A DNA stretch of 64,000 nucleotides from an uncultured Prevotellaceae bacterium (GTDB lineage: Bacteria > Bacteroidota > Bacteroidia > Bacteroidales > Bacteroidaceae). Where the stretch lies: the NCBI GenBank assembly GCA_900319225.1, contig ONNV01000001.1, positions 339,002 through 403,001 on the forward strand, given 5' to 3'. Below are positions 35,088-42,929 of the stretch, piece by piece. Each line of letters opens with the position of its first letter. Within the stretch, counting starts at the first letter, position 1. The notes under the pieces are model-generated. The model was given only the letters and a program-made list of their open reading frames with translations, did no database searches and was not told the DNA's origin. The position numbers and the translations under genes were made by a program.

Positions 35088-35652
35088 ATTTGAACGACTC
35101 AAGCTGCTTTTTCATTGAACGCTCGGCAAGCCTTATTGCCAGGATGGCAACGGGTAGGGTGATGAGCAGCACAACAATCAGCATGGGGATGTTATCGATT
35201 ACCGGTATCATGAGCTGGTCATAGCCGGCAGGCATCTCCTCTACGGCAGCGGCAAGTGAGCCCTGAGTGTCGGTCCACCAGTGGGCTGTGTAGGCAAAGA
35301 AAGAGTAGGCGAAGGGGAGGAAACTCAGGCGGATACCTTTGATGGTGTCATATCCTTGGCGACATCTGATAGTCTCAGAGAGCGCTGAAAGGATGATAAA
35401 GCCTACAACTAGTGCCCAATCGGCCTCTCCGGCAATAATGAGGAGCAGCAACAGGATTCCGTTCAATGTGGTTGCAACGCCGAAACTGCGCACAAATGTT
35501 GATGTGTAGAGATAGATGAATGCAAACAGTAGCGGGAGCAATGCTCCTACATATGCATAGCACATGGGGTGAATCAATCCGGTCAATGAACCGAGTACAA
35601 ACGCTACGAGATAGGCAAACGCCATAAGCAAAACTTTGAAAGCTGGTTTCAT
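35086..35652 (-). CDS. MptD-family putative ECF transporter S component
   Basis: 188 residues, six hydrophobic helices. SLTGLIHPMCYAYVGALLPL and TSTFVRSFGVATTLNGILLL fit the Trep_Strep/MptD family of energy-coupling-factor substrate-binding components, though no ECF ATPase or T component is encoded nearby. Start at MKPAFKVLLM; the frame extends 20 codons more but passes the -7 box. Substrate unknown. Confidence 0.65.
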   Translation of the reverse strand: MKPAFKVLLMAFAYLVAFVLGSLTGLIHPMCYAYVGALLPLLFAFIYLYTSTFVRSFGVATTLNGILLLLLIIAGEADWALVVGFIILSALSETIRCRQGYDTIKGIRLSFLPFAYSFFAYTAHWWTDTQGSLAAAVEEMPAGYDQLMIPVIDNIPMLIVVLLITLPVAILAIRLAERSMKKQLESFK

Positions 35653-35681
35653 ACTTTTATCAATTAATGGTTTAACTGACG

Positions 35682-35689
35682 CAAAAGTA
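35682..35689 (-). promoter_or_regulatory. -7 box of the MptD-like gene
   Basis: TACTTTTG on the minus strand, 29 bp before the ATG at 35652. Confidence 0.55.
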
Positions 35690-35737
35690 TGCCAGCCCCA
35701 AAGTCTGCACAATCACTAAAAGTGATGATAATGTATA

Positions 35738-36379
35738 TCAGTTGCCCAGATAGGACAAGATTATGTCTACCGCCTTGTCCTCAGTGAGATAATCCATGTT
35801 GAGGACTATATGGTAGTTACGCGCATCGTAACGGCTCTGGCCGGTATAGCGTAGAACGTAGTTGTCACGGGCGTTGTCAACCTTTTCAATGACATCCTGG
35901 GCTTTTTCACGTGAAAGGCCCTGTTTGCTCATGATACGTGCAATACGGTTCTCACGTGACGCGGTAATCAGTACATCCACCTTGTTGGGGCGGTCCTTGA
36001 GTACAAAGAAACCTGAGCGTCCTGCAATTACGCATGATCCCTGATCGGCAATTCCGTTAAGGATCTCTTTCTCTGCTTCAAAGACGTCATTTACATTAAG
36101 AGATGTATTATACTCCGATATATAATCACTGTCACCGTTAACCAGAAGGCCGCTCATGGGTACGGGAGCTACCATCTGGATGAAATCATCCATCCAGCGT
36201 TTCTTCTTTCCCTTAAGTTCCTCTATGCTCTTAGGGGACAGGTTGAACTTAGCTTGGAGACTATCAATCAGCTCCTTGTCGCTGAAACGCACGCCCAGTT
36301 TCTCTGCCAGTTTACGGCCGATGGTTCTGCCACCGGAGCCAACCTCACGGCTGATGGTTATTACAAATGGTTCTTTCAT
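35738..36379 (-). CDS. Cytidylate kinase-like protein
   Basis: 213 residues. The P-loop variant ISREVGSGGRTIGRKLAEKL at the N-terminus, VIAGRSGFFVL in the middle and ASRENRIARIMSKQGLSREK (lid) place it in the cytidylate-kinase-like family, which is distinct from Cmk and of unproven substrate. Probably a cytoplasmic nucleoside phosphate or small-molecule kinase. Separated by 34 bp from the GNAT gene upstream on the same strand, possibly one transcript. Confidence 0.85.
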   Translation of the reverse strand: MKEPFVITISREVGSGGRTIGRKLAEKLGVRFSDKELIDSLQAKFNLSPKSIEELKGKKKRWMDDFIQMVAPVPMSGLLVNGDSDYISEYNTSLNVNDVFEAEKEILNGIADQGSCVIAGRSGFFVLKDRPNKVDVLITASRENRIARIMSKQGLSREKAQDVIEKVDNARDNYVLRYTGQSRYDARNYHIVLNMDYLTEDKAVDIILSYLGN

Positions 36380-36413
36380 TTCTATTATTGTTTACTGTAC
36401 CTTGATAATTTAC

Positions 36414-37043
36414 CTATAATGTTTTCTTCATGCTCCAACTGCCCACTTTCTTGCCGTCATGGACTATCTCGCACTCATGGAATACCTCATATCCATGTTT
36501 CTGGAAGAACCTGCAACTCTCTTCCGTATTGGCGAAAAGTACCAGTTGCCTGCCACCGCGCGAACGGACATAATCTCCCACTAAAGACATGAGTTGGCCC
36601 CCGATACCCTTACCCTGATAGGGCGGATCTACCGCCACCGATGTGCAATACCATATACCATGACCTGATTGCTGATAATCAAGACACGGTTTTGATGCAG
36701 CCTCATCCATGGCCAGATACTCTCTTAGGCGTTTTTTGTCGGCAACGCGATATACGTTGAGCCAACCGTGGAGTATGAACTGAAGAGTAGACGGCTTCTT
36801 GTATTCGGGGTTATCAAACATAGCTACACCAACTATCTTACCGTCAACCTTGGCGATAAACAAATGGGATTTCTTAAAAAAGGCACGTCCCATATGGTAA
36901 ATCATGGAACTTAGCACGCGCTTACTCTCCTCCTTGTCAGGGAAGAAGTTGGTCACATACTCATAGTTTTCATACGCACGGACACACACATCGGCCGCTT
37001 CCCTTAATTCCTGTCGCTCAATGCCTGCGAATGAAACTTTCAT
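36414..37043 (-). CDS. GNAT-family N-acetyltransferase
   Basis: 209 residues. The acetyl-CoA site reads VAVDPPYQGKGIGGQLMSLV (about 138-157) and the C-terminal part LVLFANTEESCRFFQKHGYE is the usual GNAT end. The N-terminal half (AGIERQELREAADVCVRAYE) resembles bacterial GNATs that accept small toxic or polyamine substrates. No clean -7 box seen; the 100-bp spacer upstream contains the terminator of the DUF4250 gene. Confidence 0.8.
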   Translation of the reverse strand: MKVSFAGIERQELREAADVCVRAYENYEYVTNFFPDKEESKRVLSSMIYHMGRAFFKKSHLFIAKVDGKIVGVAMFDNPEYKKPSTLQFILHGWLNVYRVADKKRLREYLAMDEAASKPCLDYQQSGHGIWYCTSVAVDPPYQGKGIGGQLMSLVGDYVRSRGGRQLVLFANTEESCRFFQKHGYEVFHECEIVHDGKKVGSWSMKKTL

Positions 37044-37075
37044 TATTGCCTTTTAATAAATTTTTGCATAGTTAC

Positions 37076-37123
37076 AAAAAAAAATTAATGACACAAAGGA
37101 AAACTGCCCAAATGTGTCATTAA
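37076..37123 (-). terminator. Intrinsic terminator of the DUF4250 gene
   Basis: On the minus strand TTAATGACACA...TGTGTCATTAA (11-bp perfect stem, 17-base loop) is followed by nine T. It ends 20 bp after the DUF4250 stop. Confidence 0.8.
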
Positions 37124-37142
37124 TCAGGTAAATTACTGCGTT

Positions 37143-37340
37143 TTACTTATATCCTAGAGGTCGGAACTGCTTTTGTTCCTCATCATAGACAAAGCCTTGT
37201 CCTTTCAGGTAGCTCTTTATCTCTTCCGGCTCCTTGTCAAAGTAACAGCACAGTGACTCCAATGTATCAAACTCCTCGTCTCTAAGCAGCATATTCACTG
37301 CCGATACCAGCATTCCGGGATCTTTAGGTAAGTATTCCAT
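37143..37340 (-). CDS. DUF4250 small protein
   Basis: 65 residues, MEYLPKDPGMLVSAVNMLLR, DTLESLCCYFDKEPEEIKSY. The size and the LPKDPxMLxSxVN opening match DUF4250, a small helical protein of unknown function common in Bacteroidales and Firmicutes. Own promoter and terminator. Confidence 0.85.
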   Translation of the reverse strand: MEYLPKDPGMLVSAVNMLLRDEEFDTLESLCCYFDKEPEEIKSYLKGQGFVYDEEQKQFRPLGYK

Positions 37341-37359
37341 GTTTTTCTAATTTCTGATG

Positions 37360-37367
37360 CAAAGGTA
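37360..37367 (-). promoter_or_regulatory. -7 box of the DUF4250 gene
   Basis: TACCTTTG on the minus strand, 19 bp before the ATG at 37340. Confidence 0.6.
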
Positions 37368-37431
37368 CAAAAAGAGCGTAAACAGGACCAAATCCTCATT
37401 TTTAGTGATTGTGAGGCATTTGGGGTAGGAG

Positions 37432-37565
37432 TACTTTTGCGGCACGAATTGACTAAATCAAGATCTGCAAGGAATCAAAATAACCACATATTCCTGAATA
37501 ATACTTTGCTATAGTAGTTACATTGGCAGGCTGTTTGGAGATATCAGCCTGCCGATGTATTTTTG
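37432..37565 (+). promoter_or_regulatory. Two possible promoters and a leader hairpin before the metal permease
   Basis: A distal -7 box TACTTTTG (37432-37439), then a perfect 9-bp hairpin GGCAGGCTG/CAGCCTGCC (37525-37553), then a proximal TATTTTTG (37558-37565) only 6 bp before the ATG. The hairpin followed by TATTTTT may act as a weak terminator for the distal transcript. Confidence 0.4.
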
Positions 37566-37571
37566 TGCGTT

Positions 37572-38789
37572 ATGAATGAGATTTGGAATCTGATAAACGA
37601 GATGTCGCCGTACCTGCTGCTGGGATTCGGTTTTGCTGGTATTCTGCATGCATTTGTTCCGGCGCGGATATATCGCCGTTATCTTGGTGGGGCCGATTTC
37701 CGGTCAGTGCTATGGGCTGCATTGATAGGCGTACCTCTGCCTTTGTGCTCTTGCGGAGTGATACCCACAGCAATGTCGCTACGTAAGGAGGGTGCATCAC
37801 GCGGAGCCACCACATCTTTCCTGATATCAACCCCTCAGACCGGCCTGGATTCCATTCTTGCAACAGCTGCATTGCTGGGTATTCCGTTTGCTGTAATGCG
37901 TCCTGTGGCAGCTCTGGTAACTGGATTGTTGGGTGGTTTGTTGGTGAATTACCTGACCAGGTGTGAACCTGATGAGAGTGCCTGCTCCGCTCAGTGTGCA
38001 TCGGAACAGACCGCGCAGAAAGGGTTTGGTAGAAGACTGCTTGATGCACTGCGTTACGGATTTGTGGATATGATCCAGGATATAGGCCGATGGCTGATAA
38101 TAGGTCTTGTGATAGCAGGCCTTATTGCCGTTTTTGTGCCCGATGATTTCTTCCTGAAATATGCCGGAACGCCATTGGCAAGTATGGCGGTGGTTCTGGC
38201 CATATCCATACCTATGTATGTTTGTGCCACGGGTTCGATACCCATTGCCGCTGCGCTGATGCTCAAAGGCATAACACCCGGTGCGGCGCTTGTGCTGCTT
38301 ATGGCAGGTCCTGCATCGAATATGGCATCAATGCTGGTAATACGCAAGGTTATGGGCCGTAAAACCATGTGGATATATCTGCTGTCCATCACGTTGGGCG
38401 CAATAGGGTTCGGTCTGATAATAGACTATCTGCTGCCGGTGGAGTGGTTTACGCAAAGCATCGTGCAGAGTCACGCCTGCTGTCATGAACAGCCGGCACT
38501 CTTCAAGGTTATCTGCAGTGTCGTTTTGGGAGTGCTGCTGATATATGCACTCATCAAACGTTTTACAAGAAAAAATGATACAACTATGGATAAAAGAGAA
38601 TTCAAAGTGGACGGCATGATGTGCAACCACTGCCGTGCTAACGTAGAGAACGCCATCAAGAGCGTTGAGGGTGTAACCGATGTAACCGTTGACCTTGCAT
38701 CGGGCACAGCATCAGTACAGGGTAATGCATCGGACGAAAGCATAATCCAAGCAATCTCAGACCGCGGCTATTCCGCAGCAAAGAAATGA
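37572..38789 (+). CDS. ArsP/SO_0444-type metal permease with C-terminal HMA domain
   Basis: 405 residues. Eight or more helices with VPLPLCSCGVIPTAMSLRKE (the CSCG motif typical of SO_0444 permeases) and STPQTGLDSILA; a Cys/His-rich loop follows helix 8 (SHACCHEQP); the last 67 residues are a heavy-metal-associated domain with GMMCNHCRANVE, binding Cu+ or Zn2+ through CxxC. It exports Cu/Zn (or an organoarsenical) from the cytoplasm. Start at the ATG, not the TTG at 37563, which lies in the -7 box. Confidence 0.85.
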   Translation: MNEIWNLINEMSPYLLLGFGFAGILHAFVPARIYRRYLGGADFRSVLWAALIGVPLPLCSCGVIPTAMSLRKEGASRGATTSFLISTPQTGLDSILATAALLGIPFAVMRPVAALVTGLLGGLLVNYLTRCEPDESACSAQCASEQTAQKGFGRRLLDALRYGFVDMIQDIGRWLIIGLVIAGLIAVFVPDDFFLKYAGTPLASMAVVLAISIPMYVCATGSIPIAAALMLKGITPGAALVLLMAGPASNMASMLVIRKVMGRKTMWIYLLSITLGAIGFGLIIDYLLPVEWFTQSIVQSHACCHEQPALFKVICSVVLGVLLIYALIKRFTRKNDTTMDKREFKVDGMMCNHCRANVENAIKSVEGVTDVTVDLASGTASVQGNASDESIIQAISDRGYSAAKK

Positions 38790-38795
38790 CCCAAA

Positions 38796-38895
38796 GGGGC
38801 ACAAAAGGGACGGTTCTATCTGTGCCCTTTTGTTATAATCAACTTATAGAAACTTTTCCTTAAGGGCACAGATAGAACCGTCCCCTTTGCGCCCC
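38796..38895. repeat. REPIN-like inverted pair, family D, copy 1
   Basis: GGGGCACAAAAGGGACGG then TTCTATCTGTGCCC, mirrored after 34 bp by GGGCACAGATAGAA then CCGTCCCCTTTGCGCCCC. Same core GGGACGGTTCT as family C. Confidence 0.85.
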
Positions 38896-38993
38896 TCTCG
38901 GTGTTTTTTACTAACTTTAATCTTCGATTGAAAATAGGCTGCGCCTCGGAATAAAAACCAAGAAATCTTGTTTTTTCTTCTCTCGGCTTGCAC

Positions 38994-39001
38994 TATCTTT
39001 G
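38994..39001 (+). promoter_or_regulatory. -7 box of the DUF4491 gene
   Basis: TATCTTTG, 4 bp before the ATG at 39006; the mRNA should begin at or within the start codon. Confidence 0.55.
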
Positions 39002-39005
39002 CAGC

Positions 39006-39326
39006 ATGAACTGGAGTGGAATCATTGTGGGCGCTGCGGTGTTTCTGAGCATCGGTCTGTGCCATCCTGCCGTCATTAAGATGGAGTATTATTGGGGTAA
39101 GAAAAGCTGGTGGGTATGGCTTGTGGTTGGCCTTATATGCTGCGCCTTGTCCCTGTTGGTAAAGAACCAGACACTGTCTACCATAATAGGAGGTTTTGCA
39201 TTCTCATGTCTTTGGGGAATAGGAGAGATGTTCCAGCAGGAGAAGCGTGTGCTCAAAGGCTGGTTCCCGGAGAATCCTGCCCGCCATGAGTATTATGAAT
39301 CTATAAGAAAGCAGTGTAATAAGTAA
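39006..39326 (+). CDS. DUF4491 membrane protein
   Basis: 106 residues: MNWSGIIVGAAVFLSIGLCH, WWVWLVVGLICCALSLLV, and a C-terminal tail FPENPARHEYYES. Three helices, matching the DUF4491 family by size and by the FWPxNP-like tail. Function unknown. The ATG at 39006 was chosen because the longer frame begins in the promoter. Confidence 0.8.
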   Translation: MNWSGIIVGAAVFLSIGLCHPAVIKMEYYWGKKSWWVWLVVGLICCALSLLVKNQTLSTIIGGFAFSCLWGIGEMFQQEKRVLKGWFPENPARHEYYESIRKQCNK

Positions 39327-39344
39327 CTGTACTGCAAATAAATA

Positions 39345-39386
39345 AATGAGGTGGCTGCATCACGCAGTCACCTCATTCTTTTTTTT
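39345..39386 (+). terminator. Intrinsic terminator after DUF4491
   Basis: AATGAGGTGGCTGC pairs with GCAGTCACCTCATT (one G-T) and is followed by C and eight T. Confidence 0.85.
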
Positions 39387-39398
39387 CAGTTATGCAGA

Positions 39399-39629
39399 TC
39401 AGAAAATATACAGGTATGAAAGGTCTGTGTTGCACTGCAGTACCTGTTCTGCACTGTCAGTGGCAGGATCATATGAGAATACGCCCGATGCATCCACACG
39501 TTTGCCCTCAAGACCGCGGACAGACAGACGTGATGTGCTGCCCAGACCGCCTGTAGCCCTGATTGTAACGTCTACTGTCTTGGCCAGTATGCCCTGGTGT
39601 TTATTTGCAACCCGATTGCAAATGAAAAG
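39399..39629 (-). pseudogene. 3' fragment of an unidentified secreted-protein gene
   Basis: On the minus strand an open frame of 76 codons without a start reads KTVDVTIRATGGLGSTSRLS, VRGLEGKRVDASG, FSYDPATDSAEQVLQCNTD and ends LSYLYIF at 39399, just before the terminator. It looks like the beta-rich end of an extracellular protein whose 5' part is gone; the ZIP promoter now occupies its upstream edge. Confidence 0.45.
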
Positions 39630-39632
39630 TCA

Positions 39633-39640
39633 TACCTTTG
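39633..39640 (+). promoter_or_regulatory. -7 box of the ZIP gene
   Basis: TACCTTTG, 23 bp before the ATG at 39664. Confidence 0.6.
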
Positions 39641-39663
39641 TGCGGTTAAAAACAGAAGGCTTT

Positions 39664-40428
39664 ATGAATCCCATTGTTACAGCATTGATGATTCCGTTCC
39701 TGGGCACGGCTCTGGGATCGGCGTTTGTGTTCTTCATGAAAAAGGATATGCCTGACCTGTTGCAGAAGATCCTGCTGGGATTTGCATCGGGCGTGATGGT
39801 GGCTGCATCCGTATGGTCGCTTCTGATTCCGGCTATGGAGATGGGCACCGGTACAAAGGCCGTGATTTCACCCACGGTAGGTCTGCTGGCAGGCTTTGCG
39901 TTCCTTCTGCTGATTGACTATATAACACCGCATATCCATCCGGTGGGCGGTCCTGAAGGCCCTGAGAGCCGGTTGTCACGCACCACCAAACTTGCACTTG
40001 CGGTTACCATACATAACTTCCCTGAGGGAATGGCTGTGGGCGTAGCTATTGCCGGAGCCCTTACGGCCGATTTCAATATGGCAGGCGCGCTGGCACTGTC
40101 ACTGGGTATTGCTATCCAGAATGTGCCTGAGGGCGCAATCATATCCATGCCGCTGCGTGCTGATGGTAACAGCCGTTGGAAGGCTTTCGGAATAGGTGCC
40201 CTGAGCGGTATTGTAGAGCCGATAGGCGGTGCGCTGGTGCTGTTGCTGGCATCGGCAGTAATAGGTATAATGCCGTTCATGCTGGCATTTGCCGCCGGAG
40301 CTATGCTCTATGTGGTCATAGAGGAACTGGTGCCCGAGACATCAAAAGGGGAGCACTCAAACGTGGGCACCATCGGTTTCGCTTTGGGCTTTGCCCTGAT
40401 GATGGTGCTTGACGTGGTATTATCCTGA
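39664..40428 (+). CDS. ZIP-family metal transporter
   Basis: 254 residues from the ATG at 39664. Helix 4 has HNFPEGMAVGVAI and helix 5 NVPEGAIISMP, the paired metal-site motifs of ZIP proteins; helix 7-8 region has VIEELVPE. Imports Zn2+, Fe2+ or Mn2+ into the cytoplasm, as in ZupT/GufA types. The frame is open 106 codons further upstream, but that sequence is a T-rich terminator and the remnant of another gene, so it is not coding. Confidence 0.9.
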   Translation: MNPIVTALMIPFLGTALGSAFVFFMKKDMPDLLQKILLGFASGVMVAASVWSLLIPAMEMGTGTKAVISPTVGLLAGFAFLLLIDYITPHIHPVGGPEGPESRLSRTTKLALAVTIHNFPEGMAVGVAIAGALTADFNMAGALALSLGIAIQNVPEGAIISMPLRADGNSRWKAFGIGALSGIVEPIGGALVLLLASAVIGIMPFMLAFAAGAMLYVVIEELVPETSKGEHSNVGTIGFALGFALMMVLDVVLS

Positions 40429-40457
40429 TTTGTCAGGATACGGTCATCGGGCCGGAA

Positions 40458-42524
40458 TCACCAGATTGAGACGCGTTCATTACGGGGGATAAACAGTTTG
40501 TCCCCCTCTTTTATGCCGAATGCATCATACCAGGAATTGACGTGGGGTAGGATACCGTTTATGCGCCAACGACCTATCGGATGGGGATCTGTATTTGTCT
40601 GGTTACGTATGGCTTCATCCGTTATATTCTCACAGAACAAATTGGCGTGTGCCAGAAAAAAACGCTGATCGGGCGTAATGCCGTCTATCGTAGGCAGATT
40701 CTCTCCTTTTGTGGCATTCTTGTATGCAGTCCAGGCTATCTCCAGACCGCCCAGGTCGGCCAGGTTCTCACCAAGGGTCAATTGGCCGTTGGCATAAAAT
40801 CCTGGTAACAGTTCAATGGCCGAAAAGTAATCTGCCAGTTTCCCGGCGCGTATTGTAAACTGCTCTGCATCCTGCTCAGTCCACCAGTCTCTCAGATTGC
40901 CGTCCTTGTCATAAAGTCTGCCCTCATCATCGAATCCGTGTGTAAATTCATGGCCTATGATAGAGCCTATGGCCCCATAGTTGTAAGCATCATCGGCTTC
41001 CATGTCAAAAACGGGTTTCTGAAGTATTCCGGCGGGAAATACAAGTGCGTTTATGGATGGGTCGTAGTCTGCATTGATGGTTTGGGCATACATTTCATCA
41101 TACCAATCCCTGCGGTTTACGGGCTTGCCAGCTTTCTTGCTGATATTATTGCTGATATTGAACCTTTTGCATTCCAGTACGTTCTCAACGTAAGACTTGG
41201 CGGGGTCTATCATAAGACCGCTCATATCCGTCTGTTCATCGGGATAACCTACACTGAATACCATTGTATTCAGCTTTTCCAGAGCGTTGTTTTTTGTGGC
41301 GTCACTCATCCAGTCCAGGGCCTCTATATGGCTTGCCATAGCTGTTGAAAGGTTCCTTATGAGCTGGAGCACCCGTTCCTTGTATTCGGCCGGGAAATAC
41401 CTTTTGGCATATACTATTCCTACTGCTTCTCCAATGTTTTTGTCCAAATCCTCCATGACAGTCTGGTCAATGTCATTCTGACTCCTGATTCCGTTCATGA
41501 AACGTTCCATGAAATCAAAATCCTGAGCCACAATCCTGCTGTCCAGATATTTTGCTGTCTTTGAAACAAGGAACCATTCCATGTAATCCCTGTATTCATC
41601 AAGTGTAAGTGCGTTCAAGAGAGAGTCCAGACCGGCAAAATATTCAGGTTGGCCTACCACCAGTTCCTGGAAATACCGGGAACTTAGGCCATATCCGTTA
41701 ATCCGTTCCTCCAGACGTATGTTGGGATAGTCGTTCTCAAAATCGGAAAGTGAGACTTTATTGTAGTTGTTTAATGGTTCGCGCAATTCGGTGTTGGAAC
41801 GGCTGAATCCTGCCAGATCTCTCTTTACGTGCATTATGTTGTTCATTTTTCCGGCGGCCTCATCCGGACTGAATCCCAGCATTTGCAACATCTTTACGAT
41901 ATGCTCCATGTATGTATTGCGGGTCCTGGTATTCTCGTCATCTTTACCTATGTAATAATCCCTGCTTTTAAGAACCATGTTCAACTGGCTTATTTTCAGG
42001 ATATTATTGGTGGCGTCCATGTGGTCTGTAAAGTATGTTGTCTTCATGAACATGGATTCTAGACTTGAAGCCAGCCTTATCTCTATGTTGAACAGGTCAT
42101 CCATGGTCTGAGCCTGTTCCATCTCTCTTATATATACCATTATCGGCTCCGCTCCGTCTGTGTTGCGGCGGACGGTATCGGTACCCAGAGCGTAGAGGTC
42201 TCCCAGTTTCTTCTCAACGGAACCAAGCGGATAACTGCCGTCCTTAAGGTCTTGAAGCATATCAATTATGCGTGTTGAATTCTCCTGGAACAGTGCTTCT
42301 ATTTTACCGTAACTCTTGAATGTGTCAGGAAGGGTGTTCCTTCTTTTCCAACCGCCGTTGGCATACCGGTCAAAATCATCTCCGGGTCTTACGGAGGTGT
42401 CAAGGTCATCGTTGCAGATAGCGGAGTAAGGTGTATTGAGGTCTTCTTTATCAATCGTATCCTGACATGATGTAAAGAATAGGGGACTCAATGACAGGGC
42501 GTAAATAACAGTTTTGACGTTCAT
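40458..42524 (-). CDS. M13 (neprilysin/PepO-type) zinc metallopeptidase, lipoprotein
   Basis: 688 residues. Lipoprotein signal ending FFTSC. Zinc site GHEFTHGFDDEG (HExxH) and downstream ENLADLGGLEIAW (third ligand Glu) are both present, and the C-terminal NTDPHPIGRWRINGILPHV is the usual M13 end. It should cleave oligopeptides in the periplasm or at the cell surface. Full family length. Convergent with the ZIP gene, 29 bp apart. Confidence 0.9.
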   Translation of the reverse strand: MNVKTVIYALSLSPLFFTSCQDTIDKEDLNTPYSAICNDDLDTSVRPGDDFDRYANGGWKRRNTLPDTFKSYGKIEALFQENSTRIIDMLQDLKDGSYPLGSVEKKLGDLYALGTDTVRRNTDGAEPIMVYIREMEQAQTMDDLFNIEIRLASSLESMFMKTTYFTDHMDATNNILKISQLNMVLKSRDYYIGKDDENTRTRNTYMEHIVKMLQMLGFSPDEAAGKMNNIMHVKRDLAGFSRSNTELREPLNNYNKVSLSDFENDYPNIRLEERINGYGLSSRYFQELVVGQPEYFAGLDSLLNALTLDEYRDYMEWFLVSKTAKYLDSRIVAQDFDFMERFMNGIRSQNDIDQTVMEDLDKNIGEAVGIVYAKRYFPAEYKERVLQLIRNLSTAMASHIEALDWMSDATKNNALEKLNTMVFSVGYPDEQTDMSGLMIDPAKSYVENVLECKRFNISNNISKKAGKPVNRRDWYDEMYAQTINADYDPSINALVFPAGILQKPVFDMEADDAYNYGAIGSIIGHEFTHGFDDEGRLYDKDGNLRDWWTEQDAEQFTIRAGKLADYFSAIELLPGFYANGQLTLGENLADLGGLEIAWTAYKNATKGENLPTIDGITPDQRFFLAHANLFCENITDEAIRNQTNTDPHPIGRWRINGILPHVNSWYDAFGIKEGDKLFIPRNERVSIW

Positions 42525-42559
42525 AGGACTATTGGATCTGAAAGTTTATTATCACACCG

Positions 42560-42567
42560 CGAAGATA
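42560..42567 (-). promoter_or_regulatory. -7 box of the M13 peptidase gene
   Basis: TATCTTCG on the minus strand (TAnnTTYG), 35 bp before the ATG at 42524. Confidence 0.45.
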
Positions 42568-42682
42568 CTGACAAAATGCTATTCTTTTATATATAAAGGT
42601 GGCAATTTGTAAGTGGTGAAAAATTTTTAGTGATAAAGTGATATTTTCTTGCCAAAAGTTTTGGGGTATGAAAAAGAGTGCT

Positions 42683-42690
42683 TAAATTCG
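42683..42690 (+). promoter_or_regulatory. -7 box of the asnB leader
   Basis: TAAATTCG, 26 bp before the leader ATG at 42717 and 239 bp before asnB, so the leader is transcribed. Confidence 0.5.
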
Positions 42691-42716
42691 CGGCATAATT
42701 AGCAGAAACAAGAGAG

Positions 42717-42824
42717 ATGGCTAAAGGTTTGGTCTTTGTAACCAATAATAATCAGAATAATAATCAGAACCAGAATAATAATCAGGTTTTGATGATTACT
42801 TCTTTTGGCCAGCGGGAAAGCTAA
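42717..42824 (+). CDS. Asn/Gln-rich leader peptide of asnB
   Basis: 35 codons: MAKGLVFVT, then NNNQNNNQNQNNNQ, then VLMITSFGQRES and TAA. Ten Asn and five Gln codons, with the first 14-codon block made only of these two residues. It lies directly before asnB, whose enzyme turns Asp plus Gln into Asn. It has no signal or domain and is best read as a sensing peptide for ribosome-mediated attenuation. Purine GAGAG bases just upstream of the ATG may help initiation. Confidence 0.8.
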   Translation: MAKGLVFVTNNNQNNNQNQNNNQVLMITSFGQRES

Positions 42825-42866
42825 TCATTAAGGAATATAAAGAACAAAACATAAAAGACTGGTCAA
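42791..42866 (+). promoter_or_regulatory. Alternative RNA pairings of the asnB attenuator
   Basis: Pause-type hairpin: ATGATTACTT (42792-42801) with AAGCTAATCAT (42818-42828, bulged C), covering the end of the leader ORF and its stop. Antiterminator: TTGGCCAG (42805-42812) pairs over 8 bp (one G-U) with CTGGTCAA (42859-42866), which is the 5' strand of the terminator. The two structures involving 42859-42866 exclude each other. Confidence 0.65.
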
Positions 42867-42885
42867 TCTGATCAGTCTTTTTTTT
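42853..42885 (+). terminator. Intrinsic terminator of the asnB attenuator
   Basis: AAAAGACTGGTC pairs with GATCAGTCTTTT over 12 bp (one G-U) around AATCT, followed by a run giving eight T in total. It is 28 bp after the leader stop and 44 bp before asnB. Confidence 0.85.
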
Positions 42886-42929
42886 GTTCCAGACACTGAG
42901 ACGAATAAATAACAAAAACAATAAATACT

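Noticed and set aside
37085-37123. Another REP family copy
   Set aside because: It is a single hairpin with a T9 tail right after a gene, so terminator is the better reading.
39346-39663. N-terminal extension of the ZIP gene
   Set aside because: The extra codons read through a terminator T run and the reverse complement of another gene's 3' end, and the -7 box at 39633 lies inside it.
42717-42824. T-box riboswitch as the control of asnB
   Set aside because: No T-box consensus sequence or tRNA-binding specifier arrangement is visible, and the Asn-codon ORF explains the layout better.
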